From Sternotherus odoratus (lineage: Eukaryota; Chordata; Testudines; Kinosternidae): a stretch of 64,000 bases of DNA. The notes beneath the pieces are model-generated. The model ran no database searches. It had not been told where the DNA came from and was given only the letters and a program-made list of their open reading frames with translations. The stretch spans positions 248,877,644 through 248,941,643 of the forward strand of contig JAVMKO010000001.1 of NCBI GenBank assembly GCA_032164245.1. The letters run 5' to 3'. Positions within the stretch are counted from its first letter, which is position 1, and every line of letters begins with the position of its first letter. Below are positions 45,387 through 56,399 of the stretch, piece after piece. The position numbers and the translations under genes were made by a program.

Positions 45387-47815
45387 GTGAGCGCGGCCGC
45401 AGCCCCCGAGCCAGCGCCACCGTCGCGGCTGGCGGGGGCGGGGGGGAAGGAGGCGGCAGCCGCTGCGGGTCGGCGCCCTTCGCCGCCAGGCCGGGCTGTC
45501 ACCGGGGCCGAGCGGGGCTGGCAGCGCGGGGGAGCGCTCGGTGCAAACCCCCGTTAGTGGCGAGAGCAGGAGCGGCCAGGACCCGACCCCGGCCTGGGCA
45601 GCGACTGAGGGTCGGCTGCTCCCGGCTCCCTCTGTTTGCCCCAGTCGCTCCCGCTCTGTGGGGGCACACGGGGGGGGGGTCGCTGGGGAGCGACTGGTGT
45701 CTCTGGGAGTCTGGGGGGACATGGGGGTGTCTCGGGGGGATGGTGGCCGGTCTCTCGGGGCGGACATGGGGGTGTCGCTGGTGTGTGTGTGGCCGGTCTC
45801 TCTGGGGGGTGTCGCTGGGAGGGGGGGTTGGCCGGTGTCTCTGAGGGGGATGGGGGGGTTGGCCGGTCTCTCTGGGGAGACATGGGGGGTGTCGCGTGTG
45901 TGTGTGTGGGGAGGGGGGTTGGGGTGGCCGGTCTCTCCGGGGGGTGTCACTGGGGGTTGGGGTGGCCGGTCTCTCCGGGGGGTGTCACGGGGGGTTGGGG
46001 TGGCCGGTCTCTCCGGGGGGTGTCACGGGGGGTTGGGGTGGCCGGTCTCTCCGGGGGGTGTCGCTGGGGGTTGGGGTGGCCGGTCTCTCCGGGGGGTGTC
46101 GCTGGGGGTTGGGGTGGCTGGTCTCTCCGGGGGGTGTCGCTGGGGGTTGGGGTGGCCGGTCTCTCCGGGGGTGTCGCTGGGGGTTGGGGTGGCCGGTCTC
46201 TCCGGGGGGTGTCGCTGGGGGTTGGGGTGGCCGGTCTCTCCGGGGGTGTCACTGGGGGTTGGGGTGGCCGGTCTCTCCGGGGGGTGTCACGGGGTTGGGG
46301 TGGCCGGTCTCTCCGGGGGGTGTCACGGGGGGTTGGGGTGGCCGGTCTCTCCGGGGGGTGTCGCTGGGGGTTGGGGTGGCCGGTCTCTCCGGGGGGTGTC
46401 GCTGGGGGTTGGGGTGGCTGGTCTCTCCGGGGGGTGTCGCTGGGGGTTGGGGTGGCTGGTCTCTCCGGGGGGTGTCACTGGGGGTTGGGGTGGCCGGTCT
46501 CTCCGGGGGGTGTCGCTGGGGGTTGGGGTGGCCGGTCTCTCCGGGGGTGTCACTGGGGGTTGGGGTGGCCGGTCTCTCCGGGGGGTGTCACGGGGTTGGG
46601 GTGGCCGGTCTCTCCGGGGGGTGTCACGGGGTTGGGGTGGCCGGTCTCTCCGGGGGGTGTCCCTGGGGGTTGGGGTGGCCGGTCTCTCCGGGGGGTGTCA
46701 CGGGGTTGGGGTGGCCGGTCTCTCTGCGGGGTGTCGCTGGGGGTTGGGGTGGCCGGTCTCTCCGGGGGGTGTCGCTGGGGGTTGGGGTGGCCGGTCTCTC
46801 CGGGGGGTGTCGCTGGGGGTTGGGGTGGCCGGTCTCTCTGCGGGGTGTCGCTGGGGGTTGGGGTGGCCGGTCTCTCCGGGGGGTGTCGCTGGGGGTTGGG
46901 GTGGCCGGTCTCTCCGGGGGGTGTCGCTGGGGGTTGGGGTGGCCGGTCTCTCTGCGGGGTGTCGCTGGGGGTTGGGGTGGCCGGTCTCTCTGCGGGGTGT
47001 CGCTGGGGGTTGGGGTGGCCGGTCTCTCCGGGGGTGTCACTGGGGGTTGGGGTGGCCGGTCTCTCCGGGGGGTGTCACGGGGTTGGGGTGGCCGGTCTCT
47101 CCGGGGGGTGTCACGGGGTTGGGGTGGCCGGTCTCTCCGGGGGGTGTTGCTGGGGGTTGGGGTGGCCGGTCTCTCCGGGGGGTGCCCCGGGGGGTTGGGG
47201 TGGCCGGTCTCTCTGCGGGGTGCCCCGGGGGGTTGGGGTGGCCGGTCTCTCCGGGGGGTGTCACGGGGTTGGGGTGGCCGGTCTCTCCGGGGGGTGTCGC
47301 TGGGGGTTGGGGTGGCCGGTCTCTCCGGGGGGTGTCGCTGGGGGTTGGGGTGGCCGGTCTCTCCGGGGGGTGTCACTGGGGGTTGGGGTGGCCGGTCTCT
47401 CTGCGGGGTGCCCCGGGGGGTTGGGGTGGCCGGTCTCTCCGGGGGGTGTCACTGGGGGTTGGGGTGGCCGGTCTCTCTGGGGAGCCATGGGGGGTGTCTC
47501 GGTCTCACTCTCGTGCTCCAGCCCCGCTTTGAGTCTCGGGGGGATTTGAAGCGTGTCCGTGTTTCTCGTTAGGCTCCGGGGGTGACGGTCTCGCTCGACC
47601 TCCCCCGTCCCGCCCGGGCCCCGCCGCCCTGCCGGGGATTTATGCCGCGGATGCCGGGGAGCTGGCGGAGGTGCTGGGCGAGTTCGATGCCGTGATCGAA
47701 GATTTCTCCTCGCCCGTCAGCAAGCGCCACTTCCAGTACGAGGAGCACCTGGCGCGGATGAAGCGGCGGAGCAGCGCCAGCGTCAGCGACAGCAGCGGCA
47801 TGAGCGACTCCGAGA
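45350..47815 (+). CDS. RGCC: RGCC (regulator of cell cycle), 5' exons
   Basis: Small protein (137 residues in human, also called RGC-32) that responds to complement and p53 and modulates CDK1 activity. Exons 45350-45386 and 47573-47815 join in frame, giving 93 codons plus one base. The start [12 protein letters not shown] is followed by a Gly/Pro-rich stretch and then the conserved core [40 protein letters not shown] and [10 protein letters not shown]. The ATG at 45350 has a good context (GCCATGA) and gives the family start MK-x-P. An in-frame ATG 15 codons upstream (45305) has a weaker context. The last part of the family (DSLYRNSFSF to the end) was not found up to 64000, so the later exons lie outside or escaped detection. 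Confidence 0.88.
45660..47500. repeat. 38-bp G-rich minisatellite filling RGCC intron 1
   Basis: Units built on GGTTGGGGTGGCCGGTCTCT then CCGGGGGGTGTC, about 38 bp each, with roughly 40 units from 45918 to 47480 and a less regular lead-in from 45660. Variants differ at CGCTGGG, CACTGGG, CACGGGG, CCCTGGG and CCCCGGGG, and at CTCCGG versus CTCTGCGG. The unit has no stops in any frame. This produces overlapping ORFs of 558-663 codons on the plus strand and Pro/Arg/Thr-rich ORFs on the minus strand, which I do not regard as genes. Confidence 0.95.
47573..47815 (+). CDS. RGCC: RGCC exon 2
   Basis: 243 bp following TTTCTCGTTAG. It carries the conserved core [12 protein letters not shown] ... [18 protein letters not shown], donor GAGA|GTGAGA. 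An open frame continues past the donor to 48012, but the family sequence stops at the splice site. Confidence 0.9.
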
Positions 47816-49500
47816 GTGAGACCCTCCGGCCCGGGCTCTGCCCTCCCCAGTCCTCCCGCATGCTTCCCCTTCCCCCATCCCCTCCCTCTTCGCAGCTGGC
47901 CTCCAGTTTGCGGCTCCCGCACCCTGCATGCAGTTCAGTGTCGCTTTGGCTAGCAAACCAGTTGTTTCTGCAGCTTATTCCTGGGGGAGGAACTTTCAGA
48001 TCTGACAGGTAGAAATAGCGTTGAGTTTTAGACACTTGACACCTCTCCCCACCCATCACAAAGCAAGACACTGCTTGGCTTTTTTCCCCCTCTCTTCTGT
48101 CCTGATATTTTGGTGTCTAGAACATAGGTCTTCTTAGCAGTGTTTGGGGGAGACATTGTACCAATTTCTATGATCTAAACTAAATGTACATTTCTTAAGA
48201 AACAGGGCTCTTAGTGTCACAAAAGGCAGAGATTATCTAGCGCTATTTATTGTTTACTTTTGTCCCCTGCTAGCCACAAATTAAAACTATTATGCATCTA
48301 ATTTTGCTGTCTTCTCCAAGCATTCCTACATCTGACTCTTCTTTGTTCCTTCCATCAAAGAGCTTGTTGAAACTGGCCTACAGGGGATGTTTTTAAATTA
48401 TATTTGTTTCTTTTTTTGCCCTTCTTTTATGATGCATAAAGAAATCGGGAAAGATTTCTGTTTTTTAAATAATTTTATTTTTATTTTTCCCCTAACAAAT
48501 ATCAAGAATGTCAAGTCTGTTCTTCTCTGGTTTTGTTGTCTTGGAAATCTCAGACATTTCTTGTTAATTCTCACAACTTGTCTGCATCTTTATGGCTGAT
48601 CAGTTAAGGACAAAAGCTCCCCCCCCCCCTTTTTTTTTTTTCCTTTATGAGTTCCCTTAATGTTGATGATTGCTGGGGAGAATCTTGCTATGCTATACAA
48701 AAGTGAAAAGTCAAAGAGGAACACAATGGGACTTGGGGTGGATAAGGTCAGAGCCTGGAAAATAAGGGTGTCAGAGAAGGAAGAGTTCCCAGCTGGCTGG
48801 TAGAAGACCATAGAGACACTCAGTTTTTTAGAAGCCAAAGACAACCTTAGTCCATTCTAGCAGGAAGATTCCTGATGACTTCATCATCCTGTAGCTAACT
48901 AAGTGTTTACTAAACAGGAATATTGTATTAAAGTATTTTCACAAGAGGTTTATAGAAATACCGGAAACCACTTCCTCCTCTCCCTTCAGTGAATGGTGCT
49001 GTTTCTCGTTTTGGTGGTTGTCATTTTAAAGGTAATTTAAATCATGCATTCAAGTTTGATGCAAAACATTATTTGCAGAGTGCAGAAAGAGTTCTAGTTG
49101 TACAAAGGAGTATTAAATTACTACAGATAGCAAACAGACAACATACAAGCAAAGATGTGGAATCAGGAATGTCCAAAAGCAAGGTAACTGAGCAATAAAG
49201 TTTAGCATACATTTGTTAGTGCTGTGATATTTTTTGGTTCAGATTTCTTTTTACAATTGTATATTTTGGTTGTTCTTGTTTGTCAAGGAGAGTATACCAA
49301 AATTAACAGTAATTAGGAGGACTGAAAGAATGTGGTTTCCTATCAAAAAGACATGGAATCATATTTAAGTTGTCATAAGTAAGTTTTTTTAAAAAACCCA
49401 CACAATCAAAACCTATTGTTTAAATTGCTAACTTCCTCTTTTCAAAAAAAATATAGAATTTGCCTTATAAAAACGTATAGTTTATGATTTCCAGTGATTT
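47816..49500. other. RGCC intron 2, non-repetitive start
   Basis: No third RGCC exon recognised. There is a C-then-T run near 48616-48642. ORFs of 60-84 codons are not recognised. Confidence 0.35.
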
Positions 49501-51420
49501 CTAATAATGAAACTGTTTCTTTCACTAAAATGGTAAATTGTGACCAGATACTTAACCTAATTAATATTAACAACAAAGGGGAAGGAACACAAGCCAAAAT
49601 AGGGAAAGAATGGGTTAAAGACTATTTAGGCAAGTCAGATGTATTCATGTTGGCAGGACCTGGTGAAATGAATCCTAAGGTACTTGAGGAACTAGCTGAA
49701 ACAATCTTGTAACTGTTAGTGATTCTCTTTAAGAAAACATGGACGGGTGAGGTCCCAAGAGGACTGGAGAAGGGCAAACATAGTACCCATCTTTAAAAAG
49801 GGGGAAAGCCAGTCAACCTAATGTCAACACCTGGAAAGATACTGGAACAAATGATTAAACAATCAATTTGTAAGCACCTAGACTAGAGGATAAGAGGTTA
49901 TAACAGTGGTTCTTAAACTTTTGTATTGGTGATCTTTCACATAGCAAGCCTCTGAGTGCGATTCTCCCCTCCCTTATCAATTAAAAGCTCTTTTTTATAT
50001 ATTTAACACCATTATAAACGCTGGAGGCAAATGGGATTTAGGGTGGAGACTGACATCTTATGGACTCTCCCCCTGTGTGAGAACCTCATGATCCTCTAAA
50101 GGGGTCCCCAATTTGAGGGCCCTGGGTTAAAGTAATTGCCAACCTGAATTTTGTCAAGAAAAAAACATGCCAAACCAACCTAATTTCTTTCTTTGACAGG
50201 GTTACAGGCCTGGTGGATGGGGGAAAGCTGCAAATGTTACATATCTTGATTTTAGTAAGGTTTTTGACACAGTCCCACATGACAATCTCACAAGCAAACT
50301 AGGGAAATGCAGTCTAGGTGAAATTTCTATAAGGTGGGCTCAAAACTAGTTGAAAGACTATACTTGGAGTTGTAATGGTTTCTGTAACTGGAAATCATGT
50401 CTTACTAATCTATTAGAGCTCTTTGAAGGGGTCAACAAACATGTGGACGGAGGGGATCCAGCGGACATAGTGCACTTAGATTCCCAGGAAGCTTTTGACA
50501 AGGTCCCTCATCAAAGGCCCTCATGTAAATTAAGTTGTCATGGGATAAGAGGGAAGATCCTTTCCTGGATTGATAACTAGTGGTGTTCCCCAAGGGTCAG
50601 TCTTAGGACCAATCCTATTCATCCTATTAATAAATGATCTGGAGAAAGGGGTAAACAGTGAGGTTGGCAAAGTTTGCATATGATACTAAATTGCTCAAGA
50701 TAGTTAAGACCAAAGCAGACTGAAGAATTTCAAAAAAATCTCACAAAATGAAGTGACTGGGCAACAAAATGGCAAATGAAATTTAATGTGGATAAATGTA
50801 AAGTAATGCACATTGGAAAAAATAACCCCAACTATACGTACAATATGAGGGGGAGATAATTTAGCTACAACTAATCAGGAAAGAGACCTTGGAGTCCTTG
50901 TGGATAGTTCTCTGAAGACTCCATGCTGTGTGCAGCAGCAGTCAAAAAAGCAAACAGGATGGTAGGAATCATTAAAAAAAGGGATAGAAACTATGACAGA
51001 ATATCTTATTGCCCTTCTACAAATCCATGGTACGCCCACAGCTTGAATTCTGCACACAGATGTGGTCTTATCTCAAAAAGATATACTGGCATTGGAAAAG
51101 CTTCAGAGAAGGGCAACTAAAATGATTAAGGGCTGTTATAAAGAGTATGATCAATTGTTCTCCATGTCCACTGAAGATAGGATAAGAAGTAATGGGCTTA
51201 ACCTTCACAAAGAAGATTTAGGTTAGATGTTAGGAAAAAAATGTCTAATGTTAAGGATAGTTAACGCTTGTCAGGGAGATTGTAGAATTCCCATTTTGAA
51301 GGTTTTTAAGAACAGGTTCCACAAATATCTGTAAGAGATGATTTAGTTATATTTAGTGATTCTTCAGTTCATGGGGTTGGACTACATGATCTGTTGAGGT
51401 CCCTTCCAGTTCTATTTGTG
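49500..51420 (+). mobile_element. CR1 LINE, degenerate and possibly composite
   Basis: In order: GPGEMNPKVLEELAE (like the GPDG-x-HPRVLKELA motif, about 49650-49705), an RT finger remnant (near 49770-49800), DFSKVFDTVPHD (about 50250-50280), then a second similar RT block [16 protein letters not shown] ... EAFDKVPHQRP (50395-50520), GVPQGSVLGP (50583-50612), and the CR1-like 3' end GGTTGGACTACATGATCTGT ... TTCCAGTTCTATT near 51375-51415. Many stops. It is interrupted by the hAT at 49904-50124. Confidence 0.8.
49904..50124. mobile_element. hAT MITE (same family as 10001-10221)
   Basis: Starts CAGTGGTTCTTAAACTTTTG and ends GAGGGCCCTG. Internal blocks (CACATAGCAAG, CGCTGGAGGCAAA, GGGGTCCC) match the intact copy. 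The flanks GGTTATAA and GGTTAAAG are a decayed 8-bp duplication. It is inserted in the CR1 element. Confidence 0.8.
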
Positions 51421-51569
51421 CTTTGCATTATCAGTTTGTCAAGATGATAGTCTTGTATATGATTTTGTTTTTATTTAACACTTTAAAATGTTAGCAATAT
51501 ATTCTTCATAATGGTTGGGGTACTGGTTAGATTATAAAGGTATTTCTTTCAATCAATTAGGGTGTAGAT

Positions 51570-51967
51570 CGGGGTGGCCTGCTTGTGGCTCCGGAGCCAC
51601 ATGCCTCTTCAGAAGTTAATATGCTGCTGCTTGTATAGGCATCGACTCCGGGACTGCCGGTACACGCACAAACTTTTCAATGTGCCAGAGGGTGCTCACT
51701 GCTCAACCCCTGGCTCTGCCCTCACTTCAGCCCTTCTCTCCTACACCCCTGAGCATGCTAGAACCTCACTCCTCCCCCTGAGCCTCCCGCATGTCATGAT
51801 TGGCAACTGTGGGGACGGAGGGGAAGGCATTGATTGGCAGGGCTGCCAGTGGGTGGGAGGCGCTGGGAGGGAAGCTAATGGGAGGCTGCTGACATATTCC
51901 TGTGACTCTTTGGCAATGTACATTGGTAAATTCTGACTCCTCCTCAGGCTCAGGTTGGCTGCCCCTG
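51570..51967. mobile_element. hAT-like MITE
   Basis: Ends CGGGGTGGCC and GGCTGCCCCTG are flanked by a perfect 8-bp duplication GTGTAGAT at 51562-51569 and 51968-51975. The 398-bp interior has TGTGGCTCCGGAGCCACATG near its left end. ORFs of 60-120 codons inside are incidental. Confidence 0.85.
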
Positions 51968-51975
51968 GTGTAGAT

Positions 51976-52355
51976 ACTGCTGATGGGCACAGTTAAAATA
52001 CATATAGATTACCAAAATGATTTAATATACTTCCATTTGTATTAAACCATCAGGTCTGAGCTGTATATACTTCTTTTTTCTCTCTCGCGCGCGCTCTCTC
52101 TCTCTCCTACAAACCTGTGTCTACTGCAGAGTCTTCTGGCAATAGTTTCCCATCCTTAGACAAAGTTTCTGATGTCTCCAGCATTTTTAATTAATGTAAT
52201 CTAGCCATGGTCTGATCAAATTTGAAAGACCCAGTGTTAAAACACTGGTAGCTCATAGCTGCAAGAGCCTTGTTCACACTAGCATTCTCACTTTTTACCA
52301 CCCATTGAATACCCCAGTGCTAGAGATAAACTGAATTTAGTACAAAAATTACTTA
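51976..52355. other. RGCC intron, nothing clear
   Basis: Contains a CTCTCGCGCGCGCTCTCTCT microsatellite near 52082-52105. Confidence 0.35.
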
Positions 52356-52364
52356 GATATCTCT

Positions 52365-52560
52365 CCATATAATATTTATCTCATAGAACTGGAAGGACCA
52401 TCGAGTCCAGTCCCCTGCCTTTACTAGCAGGCCCAAGTACTGTCCCCTGACAGATTTTTTGCCCCAGATCCCTAAATGGCCCCCCTGAAGGATTGAACTC
52501 ACACCGCTGGATTTAGGAGGCCAATGCTCAAACCACTGAGCTATCCCTTCTCCCCACCCC
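52365..52560 (-). mobile_element. Turtle-type tRNA-derived SINE
   Basis: On the minus strand: GGGATAGCTCAGTGGTTTGA (A box), GTGTGAGTTCAATCC (B box), GGGCCATTTAGGGATC, and the tail GACTGGACTCGATGGTCCTT that resembles the CR1 3' end. This is the order of cryptodiran SINEs mobilised by CR1. It looks nearly full length. Confidence 0.75.
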
Positions 52561-53294
52561 CACAAATTGTTTCATTAATCTCTAATTCATTAAAAAAAAA
52601 TTCTCCACCCTTTTCAGATTTATTGCAAGCCTGCAGTCTGGTACTTCAGTTTACTTAGAGACCTTTCTATACTGGTATGTCCTGCCTGGATTATTTTTAC
52701 TTGACCCTCTAATCTAGTTCTTGTAAAAATACTCAGCAAAACTTGTTTCTTTTTCTGAAAATATCCTTTAATATAGTAAATCCCTCTCCACACATCTCTG
52801 TACCATTTTGGTGAAATCAGAGATGAATGGCAGTTTTTAATAGAGAGTCTTTCATACCAGAGAGGCTCAATATCAAATGTAAACATAAATCTAGTTACAC
52901 TCCCCTTGTTTTTCATAACTCCTCTTACTACGCGTGTTAATTTCAAAGCTATTTCTATTCAAGCACAGGCTTCTTCCCTCAGCCCAGCTTCTCTTCCAAC
53001 TCTTTTGGTGAAGTTGTAGTGACCTCATTATTCCCGTGGCAACACTTGCGTTAAACGTAGCTGGGCTGTGTGGGGACAAATTCTTAAAACACAAATCTGC
53101 AACAACAGCAAAAGAAATGCTGACAGTGTTTTTTCTGAAAACTGCTTTTGCTGAAAAGTGTAATTCATATAAATTCTCTCCATCTTCGTATGTCTGTCAA
53201 TTCCACAGCCATTACTCTGTGTAGAAGAGCTACAGGATCATGTTTTTTATGGTATGATCCTACAAGTGCTTGCTATGGGCCATTGTACCATGAA

Positions 53295-53890
53295 TTAGGT
53301 TAAGATTTTGTCACTTTTACTTAAAAAAAAAGTAAAAGTCCCAGACTGGTTGCAGGCAATAAAAATTCATGGAAGACTGCGACTATTCTGTGACTTTTAC
53401 AAAAAATAATGGGCGGGGGGAGCCTATAGTGCAGGGATTGGCAACCTTGGCACACAGCCCCCCAGGGTAAGCACCCTTGGCAGGCCCAGACGGTTTGTTT
53501 ACCTGCCACATGAGAAAAAATCTGACTAAATCATTCACTTTGAAGTGCAGTCCTATATTGAAAAATAACTTTGTAAAAATGCGGAGACTTCATATTCATG
53601 GCCTTTTGATAATTTCTATCTCAAATTTGCAGGTAAAAAAAAATGTTTTGTCTAACATCCGCAGGTTCAGCCAATCGTGGCTCCCACTGGCTCCGGTCCA
53701 GTGGCTGACATCTGGGGCTCGTAGCTCATAGCTCTGTGGTTTCCACCAACTGCTAAGAGTTGCAGGGTCCCCTGCTGCCCATAGCGGCTGACAGCTCCAA
53801 CCACAAGGCCTGGGGCTGGAGCAGACAGTGTCAAAGAGATCTCTGAAAGTCACAGTATCTGTGACCTCTGTGACAAAATCTTATCCTTAA
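53295..53890. mobile_element. MITE with TTAAGATTTTGTCAC ends, nested insertions
   Basis: Left GGTTAAGATTTTGTCAC and right GTGACAAAATCTTATCC are inverted. The right end abuts TTAA and the left flank has a related ATTA, compatible with a TTAA-target (piggyBac-like) element, though this is uncertain. Flanking ACCATGAAT occurs on both sides. A hAT-like piece (53430-53510 continuing at about 53662) is nested inside, itself split by about 150 bp of AT-rich sequence flanked by ACAT. Confidence 0.55.
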
Positions 53891-53919
53891 CCATGAATCA
53901 TAGTTGGCTTACACCAAGG

Positions 53920-54970
53920 TATAAGCAAAGGGGCCACTGATTTTTGTTGTGTACTTCAGTTTTGGGGTGCCCAAGCGGAGACATATTGGGCTGATTGTCA
54001 AAGGTTCAGAGCCACTACATCTCTGACAGCTGCTAATGGGAATTGCAAGTACTCTGCACTCACAGGCTTGGTATAACAAATTTTAGCCACCCAAAATCAG
54101 TGGTACTTCTAACAAATTGTGAGTCTATTAGTAAGTGTTTGCCAGGGTCAGGCTCAAAGATGGAAAGACCCACAGTGTAGTTACTGCAAATTTTGCACTA
54201 TTAATCTACTTTAACATTCAATGTCACTGGCCACCTATATCCTCCTCTGAAAACTACTGTTTTGTAATAGGATGTGTAAATCCATTCCTCTTTCTAGAGC
54301 TTCTGCCAGCAAGATAAACCACTTTCCTTTTGTAAAAGCTCACATTTCCCCTCTTACCCATGATATCTTGCTAAGACAGAAAGCACAATCCTTTACACAT
54401 TGCTTCTGTCTGAAAAGTCCCCTTTTAAGGAAATGGACACCAAAGGGGCTAATTGAAGATCTTATACCATATATGGGAGGCTTCTTGAAAATTTTATAAT
54501 AAAATCTAAAGATATTTCCATCTGAAAAATTCTCCCATGTTGTGACCTTTGTCATGTCATTTAGGTAGTATGGTCTTTGGGGCAAGGTTTGTCTATAACT
54601 ATGACTATGTACGGCACCTAGAACAATGGGCTGTAGATGCTACAGTATTCTAATACAAAGAATTCTGACATGAACAAACATTAATATCTTAGCTCTGGAT
54701 CCACAGAGAGAGAGTTAGGCACATAAAGTCCCAGTTTTAACTCAGCTGGATCTGTGCTGGCTCTCATGACAACTGGTGGCTTAGTGCCATACCAAAACTC
54801 AATTCTTTATTCCCTGTAGTAAGAAAGGGGGCAAATATTGACTAGTTGCTGAATGACCAGGATAAATAGGACCTACATGTTTCAGCGTGAAGCTCTCAGT
54901 GGGGTCAAAGTACAAGTATGAAAGTTCCAGGCATTAGGTAGTTGTTCATGTAAAGCTAGTGCTTACAGTA
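53920..54970. other. RGCC intron, minor repeats
   Basis: A palindromic GGGCTGATTGTCAAAGG ... CACCCAAAATCAG type repeat near 53960-54105. The 54600-54655 tail CACCTAGAACAATGGGCTG resembles an old SINE/LINE tail. No gene. Confidence 0.35.
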
Positions 54971-54974
54971 AAAC

Positions 54975-55270
54975 TTCTAAGGCCCAATCTACCCTACAAA
55001 CTTTTTCCAGCATAGCTCTGTTGGTCCTGGGTAGGATGATCTGTGACTTGTGACTGACATAGCTGTGTCAGTAAAAGCTCCTAGTACAGATCAAGTTATA
55101 CTAATAGAACTGCTTTTTTTGCTGGTATCTGGTATAGTTTTTCACTTGGTGGTTGGGTGGGACTGGAATATACTATGCTCTCAAAAGCATAATTTTGCTG
55201 GTGTAAGCTACGTCCACTGTAAGAGTTCTTTGCTGGTACAGTACACCATTATCGCTATATTGACAAAATA
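54975..55270. repeat. GTCTACAC-type MITE relic
   Basis: Begins AAGGCCCAATCTACCCTACA and contains TACTAATAGAACTG and GTAAGCTACGTCCACTG. It resembles the decayed palindromic element at 10735-11000. Confidence 0.35.
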
Positions 55271-55983
55271 ATTCTAGTGAATTGCCTACCTTGCCTAGCT
55301 CTCCTTTCGTTTTGCTTCTTTAAATTCTTAATTAGGAGCTTGAGAATAGAAATGTTTCACCATAACCATAGCATTTTATGCACCAACCTCCCCCCCCCCC
55401 CCAACTTTTTGCAATATAAACCATAATCTGCTATCACGCTTTCAAAATGTTTCATACTTATTGTCTGTGATGTGATTTAGACCCTTCAGTGATACTGGCT
55501 ACAATGTTGCAATTGATATCATTCCTGACTTGGGGAGTAAAATTCTTTGTCAATCAATTCTTAGCTTTCAAAATCAAATCCCACTCATGCTGCTTGAGCT
55601 TTATTTATTTTATAATTTCAAACCCAGTTAATAATGCTACATTCATCATGAAAACCAAGCATTGCATAGAAATCCTACAGTAAACAAACCAATATATAGA
55701 TATGGTGGAGAAAAATATCCCAAGGAAATAGATTGTTGCCTCAAACTTACAACAAGATATTACAATCATCAGGGAGCAATAAAATGATTTAATGAAAAAT
55801 ACCTTAGTACTTCTGGGTTTGTTCTGCCCTGCCCTTCCTGCATACCACTTTTCTTTTCCTTTCACTATTTTTGCTCTAGGAAAAGGAATCATCATTAACC
55901 AGTGGAAGGTTTAAAGTAAAGACATTGCCTCACAACTACAAGATTGATGGGGACAATATAGGAAACATGTAATAAGAAACCAT

Positions 55984-56374
55984 TGTGGCAGGGTGGGCTT
56001 GACCCAGCCTGCCGCCCCTTTAAGAGGGAGAAAAGCCCTCTGCAAACCCCCGGTGCAGAAAGCCTAATCAGCCTCCTGGCTTGCAGGGCAATCAATTGTA
56101 TGGGTTGCACCTGGCAATCTCCCCTGGGGGATAAAAGGCTCCCAGGAAGGAAGCCCAGGGTGGTGGTGGTTTGGAGCTAGTCAGAGGTGTATGTTTAGAA
56201 CTGTTTAGAGTTGCATGTTAAGAGCTGGACTATATAGAGTCTGTAAAGCTGAGCTATCAAGAGCTGTATATATTGGCGGTGGGGACTTGCACTGTGAATT
56301 AAAGAGCACTGTTTGAAGCAAAGAAGGGTTTCCCTGCCTGTTCCTGAGAGGGGCGAGAGAGCGGATCTGCCACA
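55984..56374 (+). mobile_element. Solo LTR of an LTR retroelement
   Basis: 391 bp starting TGTGGCAG and ending CTGCCACA (8-bp inverted ends, TG...CA), flanked by a 4-bp duplication CCAT at 55980-55983 and 56375-56378. A TATA-like ATAAAAGG lies at 56131-56138 and a poly(A)-like ATTAAA near 56296. No internal genes adjoin, so it is most simply a recombined solo LTR. A 4-bp duplication fits Gypsy or class I endogenous retroviruses. The family cannot be decided from the LTR alone. Confidence 0.82.
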
Positions 56375-56399
56375 CCATTATACACATTAAAAATTACAG

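Noticed and set aside
44639..45502. 287-codon minus-strand ORF at the RGCC promoter
   Set aside because: Shadow of the CpG island. It overlaps the RGCC start and 5' region and has no recognisable domain.
46624..47376. Minus-strand Pro/Arg/Thr-rich ORF of 250 codons (and similar ones)
   Set aside because: Antisense reading of the same tandem array, low complexity, no independent gene signal.
45541..47572. Three plus-strand ORFs of 558-663 codons with [23 protein letters not shown] repeats
   Set aside because: They are three frames of one minisatellite inside RGCC intron 1. All frames and the minus strand are open because the unit lacks stops.
52120..52190. Possible RGCC exon 3 after CTACTGCAG (reading SSGNSFPSLDKVSD)
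   Set aside because: Only a short NSF match to the family, then a stop; no donor site or wider similarity.
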